Source of the DNA: Anthonomus grandis grandis
Lineage: Eukaryota > Arthropoda > Insecta > Coleoptera > Curculionidae
Length of the DNA: 64,000 nucleotides
Reading direction: 5' to 3'
Assembly: GCF_022605725.1 (NCBI RefSeq)
Contig: NC_065547.1
Span: 23,353,167-23,417,166, forward strand
Below the pieces are notes generated by a model. The model searched no databases. It saw only the letters and a list, made by a program, of their open reading frames with translations, and had not been told where the DNA came from. The position numbers were made by a program, and so were the translations under genes. The first letter of the stretch is position 1. Each line of letters starts with the position of its first letter. This document shows positions 40,201-46,200 of the stretch, piece after piece.

Positions 40201-43200
40201 TGTGAATACCTGCTTCACATTGTTTAATGGAAACGCAGACCAAGCCTCAAAACTCTATCTAAACAGGTCAGTTAATCTTTACCTTGGGCTTTATAATCCC
40301 GAAAAAACGAAAACCCGAGAAAAAAATATTTCAAAAATTAAAAATTTAATCTTCATCAACATGGTTGTTTTCAGAAATCTTATCCACGAATTTACAACAA
40401 AGTTAACGAGGAATCAAAGATCAACAATTTAGCAATTGTTCAAGCTACTCCCGCAACCTCGTGCATGAAAATAGATCAAGAGGCTCGTGTTTCTAAAAGA
40501 CAAATGAAAAACATTATAAAAAACATAAATTTAAATCTTACAAGTATAAACTTGTTTATTATCTGCATTCTGATGATGCTGAACGTAGATTGGAGTTCTG
40601 CAATAGGTTTATAAATATGAAAAGTCAGACGAGGCATATTTTGCGAATTCTCAAAAGACACAACATGCGGCTTTGGAGTCAGTCACGTAATTTTTTCTAG
40701 AGAGCATCACGACAGGTTCAGATATAAGGTCTCCTTTATTTTTAACCGAAAAATAGTTTACAAGATTTGTGAAGAAAATCTAAACTGTAATGGGTGCGTA
40801 CAACTTACAACAAGAAAATACTAGGATAATTTTGGAAGATCGACCTGCAGCCCACAATATTAGAATAATGCATATACATACAGTATAAAACTGGCTAAAT
40901 GAACATTTTCCCAGGAGATAGATTCGGACAGTTTGACTTGTTCGATGGCCACCACGATCACCGGATGTACAATAAAATGCAATGTATTTAAAGCAATATG
41001 CCACAATTAAACATGCAACGAAAACTGCTTTTGCAGAATCACAAAGACAATTATTTATTTTGGAAAAATGCTATTAAAAGAATTTATAAATTTGTAGGAG
41101 ATATAATAGTCTGCATTTTAAACAATTCTTGGGATTTTTTTAATTTAGGTTGCTATAAACTTGTTTAAAGTTTTTTACTATATTATATTTTCTAGTTTTT
41201 TTTGTTATTGTTTTAATAAATTTGTTAAACGAGTATTGGCTATTTGGCTTTTATAATGCATTAAAAATTTTCCAAAATGAAATACTTAAGTAATGGCAGA
41301 ACGTTAATAATTTTTTTTGCATTACCATGGTTAATCACAGCTATTTAATATCATGTAAATTATAGAAAAAATTATTTTGTCACGCTATTTATACTTGAAA
41401 ACCTTAATAAAAAGACCATTGAATATAACCGCCCCATAGCATTGATATTTTTTGACTTTAAAAATGCTTTCGATACAGTAGTACTAACGGCCATCTTAAG
41501 CGCTTTGCAAGATTGTAGAGTCGACTACATATTGAGACATAATTAAAAATGTATATGCAAATATTACAACGGTAAGTCTACATTCTACAGCCAATAAGAT
41601 AAAGTTGGAAAGAGGAATTAGGAAAGACGACACCATGTCGCCAAAGCTGTTTATTACTGTTGTCGAGTATACTGTTTACATATATGGCATGGCACAAAAA
41701 AGAAATACTCATCGATGGAGAGAGACTCAATTATGTACGCTTCGCAAATGACATCGTTCTTTTGTCAAACAATCTAGGGAAGGCCACAGACATGCTTTAA
41801 GAACTCAGCAGTATCGTACAAGAAATTGGTTGGGAAATTGGGACTAACATGGTTCCCGGTGTTCAAATAGAAATTAATAACAACAAAATAAAATTGTTTT
41901 TATCTTATAAGATTAGAATGATCGGAGACAACCAAACCTGCAAACTAAACAGACGAACAGACGAATTTCATTAAAGGAAATATCAAAATTAGCGTGGAGC
42001 GAAAATCATTTAGGAGTAGCATGATGGAAGAGCTGCATGATGATGATGAATATTTTATAGCATATGTAAGATCAGAAGAAGGCTTCCTTGTCAAAAATTC
42101 GACCCAAAATATTGGATTCTAAATGTCAAACATAGTGGAGGAAATCTGATGATGTTTTAGGCGATATGGCACTGGTTCGCTAGTCAGAATTGATGGACCT
42201 GTGTATGCTCAAAGGTGTGTTTACATATTGGAGAGTAACTTGTTGTTATGAAGAGAATCTGTCATTGTCATGAATTTTTCAACAGATTAATGACCCCGAA
42301 GACACTTCCCAACTAGTTTTAAAGAATTGGTTTTCAAAGGAAAAAAATCGAGTATTGGATTGACCTTTCCAATCACCCGATTTGAGCACTATAGATAATC
42401 TTTTAAAACAAAAACATCAAAAACCAAAGAAGATGACTAATATAATATGACTAATAAAAATTTCAGTCGATTATTGTAAGAAACTCAATAGGACGGCGAT
42501 GCCAAGCAGTCAGGCCAAGCGGTGGCAAAAAAAGAATCATTGAATGTTTCCGTAATTGCTTAACACTTTCTTGAATAACTTTTAAACAGTGTGTACTGTT
42601 TTGCAACTGTGTGCTGTTTTGCTTTCCTTTGCTCAATACAAAAATGTCATTTAATAAAATAAAATTGCAATGATATGTACATTAAATATTTATAAAATGT
42701 TGCCATACCTTTGTTGACCACTGTATATAGGGTATCCAATTTAATTGTCCAGTTATTATTAGTTATTATTTATTCATGGTATTAATTTTACTTATTGTAC
42801 TTTTGAATTTACGTAAGCCATTATTGTTAAATTAATTTTTATTGTTAAAGGACTGTTTGAGGATTAGTAATCAATAAATATGTTTTTTTAGTGTCCGCAT
42901 TGAAAAATTCTTAAAAACTGAAAACTTCCTAATCAAATCCTTGCAGCCATATGCCATATCTCTGTTTCACCGAGTCTGCGATAAATATTCGTAAAAATGT
43001 CTTTACGCCTTCTCTTTGGATTCAATTCATCATAATTTGGCGAGTTTAAACCACTTTAATTTTCTTGAGCGTAGATGCAAATTATCTCGACTAGTTATGG
43101 AAAAAATTAGTCCTTCTGGTATTTTTTAAATTATACTTTTAAAAAAACCACACAAAAAATAAATATAACTTTATCGCCTCGTCTTTCGGTTGCCTGTAGA

Positions 43201-46200
43201 CTAAGAAATAATGAATCTGCTAGTAAGCTATTGGGAAAAAATGTAACAAAATTGTTTGCATTTTTTTATTAAAAATATTGCATTCTTTTTACAAATAATC
43301 AACTCATTATCCAAATATTTCGTGAGTGGTAGGTTATTGGTACTGGAGGACTGAATATACTCCCGGACCTGCTTACAAAGTGCTTTAGCGCTTGGTTGTT
43401 TTCCGCGTAAATCTCTAAGTGATTTTCCTACTCCGCCAGATTTTCGATTTTTCTAACACGCTTATAAGTGACTGCATGTTACATAATAGCTTGTAAATAT
43501 TTATTTTATCGGATCTTTTAAATGTATATATCGTGAAACTTTTGATTTTGGTGTTCTGTATGTGTCTCTCACTTTTTAGGTAAAAGATGTTTCATGTTGA
43601 ATATATCAATAACCCAGAAAGATAGCATAGCATTTTAGTATATCAAAATAAATTTCAGATAATAAGAATAACAGGCTATACATATTAAAGCCTATTTACA
43701 ATTAATGTATTATCCTTTTCAGGAAAAAAAACACCTTGTATTTGTGGAATTTCTCTTGGCTTTAAAACTTTTGTTTTTATATGCTATTGTAATTAATGAA
43801 GTTGACAAAATTTCATTGTGTCTCAAATTGGGGTAATGTATGCCTTCTTAAGAAATTAGATCTATCAAAGGTGTCAACTCGATTTTTGCTGACTCTAAAG
43901 CTGGTAAAATTTAATGACGTGTTCTACGGCAAAGGCAAACTGTAAACCATTTACAGACACGATTAGACGAACCACAGAAAACTGTACATTCCAAAGAATT
44001 TTAAGAAAATTCTATCATTATAAAGTAAATAAAATCTTACTATAATAAAATCTTACTATAATAACAGAACATTTGATGAAGATTAAGTACCTATCCGTTT
44101 CGCATGTTGGCAATTATAATTTTTTTTATAACAGCTCGAAACAGTTCTAGTGAGCTTTTCTCAAACCAAGTCATGTTCTTATTCCGGGCCTTCTTATCCA
44201 ATGCATTTTCTTCTATTAAGGTTTGCAGTAGGGAGTATCAATCTTTAATTCTCATAACATGCCCTACTAGTTTTTTTATAATGGTGTACATGACTTCTAG
44301 ATCTTTTTTCATTTTTCTTTACATTTCTACGTTTGTAATGTGAGCTATCCGTGGTATTCTGAGCATTCTCTTATACATCCATATTTCTTTTTTTTTACTG
44401 GTGGCTTGGGTGAGTGTTTGTTCAGGATTTTACGCCATACAATAAAATAGAAAATATATAGGATCTTAAAAAGTTAATAAAAGAAAATTTGAGTAGAAAA
44501 ATACCTTCTTCTACTGCGTTATGGGCTTCATTGAAAATTTTTTTGCAATATAAGTTAAATATTACAGGCGAGCGAACATGTTGTTATTTCACCTGTTTCG
44601 TTCGATTTAATTCCACTACAGATTTGAAATTAGTCTGATATTGAATGTGATCAAATGCTTTTTCATAATCGATTAGACCTGCGTCACGGTTAATGTCTCT
44701 GCATTTATAAAACCAATTGGTTTTCGGATATCTGCTCTGCGTATTTGTTGTTAATTTTTCTGCAGATGGGTTTAAGAAACAATTTTAGCTTATGGCAGAT
44801 CAAATTGACGTTCTAATATCCAGGTTGCATGAGCATTCATAACATCTAATCATAATGTAACATCATCCATAATTTTTGCTACTAATACTTACTGCTGGAC
44901 CAAAGCTAATAGTAACTTGAGCTTCGTGTAATCCATTAACTTGTACCCTTTTTCATTCGCTGACTCATTGATTTAATTTGGTGGTGGTAAAATTCTGCAG
45001 TGATTTGAATTTCTACGATTTTCGGCTTCACCATGGTATGACTGGATCCTATCCATCACCATATTAAACTTACGGCCGGATATTTTTCGCAGTATTATGA
45101 CGTTATCTACAGGACGTGGCAGCAAGCATATTCTTATACTTGGTAGAACCCAGCTCATAAGGTTTTCCTGGTTTTTTGGGTCTGTCAACGGCTTGGGATA
45201 TTGACGTTTAAGGTGCTCCTTTTCATTACATTTTGACCCCTGGCAGCGGCCTTGAATTGATCCCAGAAGGTTTCTCATGCTTCTTTGCCGTCGAATTCTG
45301 GTGGCTTAACTTTAATAATTAGTATTCCAAGATCGATGAATAGCGGCACGTTTTACTTTTACTTCTTGTATTTTTTTAGTACTTCAGATTCTACTTTAAC
45401 TGTTGTTCTGGAGTGGGTCATTAACTCTTTGCTTCGTGTCAAGGTCTTCTCGAAGTTGTGAATCTTGTTCTTTTCGGTCCCGTTCCTCTTGTTTTTCTTA
45501 TCGCCTTCTTCTAACTCATTTTAAGATCTGATTTTAATTTTAGCAAGTCTTTCATGGCCTTCATCGAGTTTTCTTGTTTTCTATCTCCATGTTCATTTTA
45601 TTTCTGCAGGTCTTCTCTTCAAGTTGTAATCAGGTCTTGATGTTTCTTGTCTCATTCTTCTCTTTATTTCTTATCTCGTTCGTCAAACTTCTTTAATAAC
45701 AGCTCCATTATTTTCTCGGCCTCCATCTTGGTCTTTGTTGAACTTTTTGTTAAAAGCATCCACTAAATTGGGCTTCCAGATATCCTTTATGTCAGGAACA
45801 AACTTTTATTGACAAAATCAAAAACTGTAATCGTGTAATGACTTGAGTTGAGTGTCGCTTAATTATTTCCAAGATAGAGGAAAAACTAATTAAATTGATT
45901 AAAATGCAATGCGATTCCTTTTTACAGATCCATGGAACAATTTAGAATTTTGTACATTGTTTTTGCCAATGGAGACCAATAATTTCAAGAGAATAGTGAC
46001 AGTCAAAGCAAGCAAGTATACAAATTCTAGGAAATATAAAATATAGTGATTTAGAATAGTATAACCTAAATAACATAAATTGGGGCCCTCAAGCAAGGTT
46101 AACTACTTAATTAAAAACTAGACACTATAGGTGAAAATAATAAACGTAAGTAGAGAATCCTAAATAAACTTAGACTAATCGACCTAAACTATAAAATACG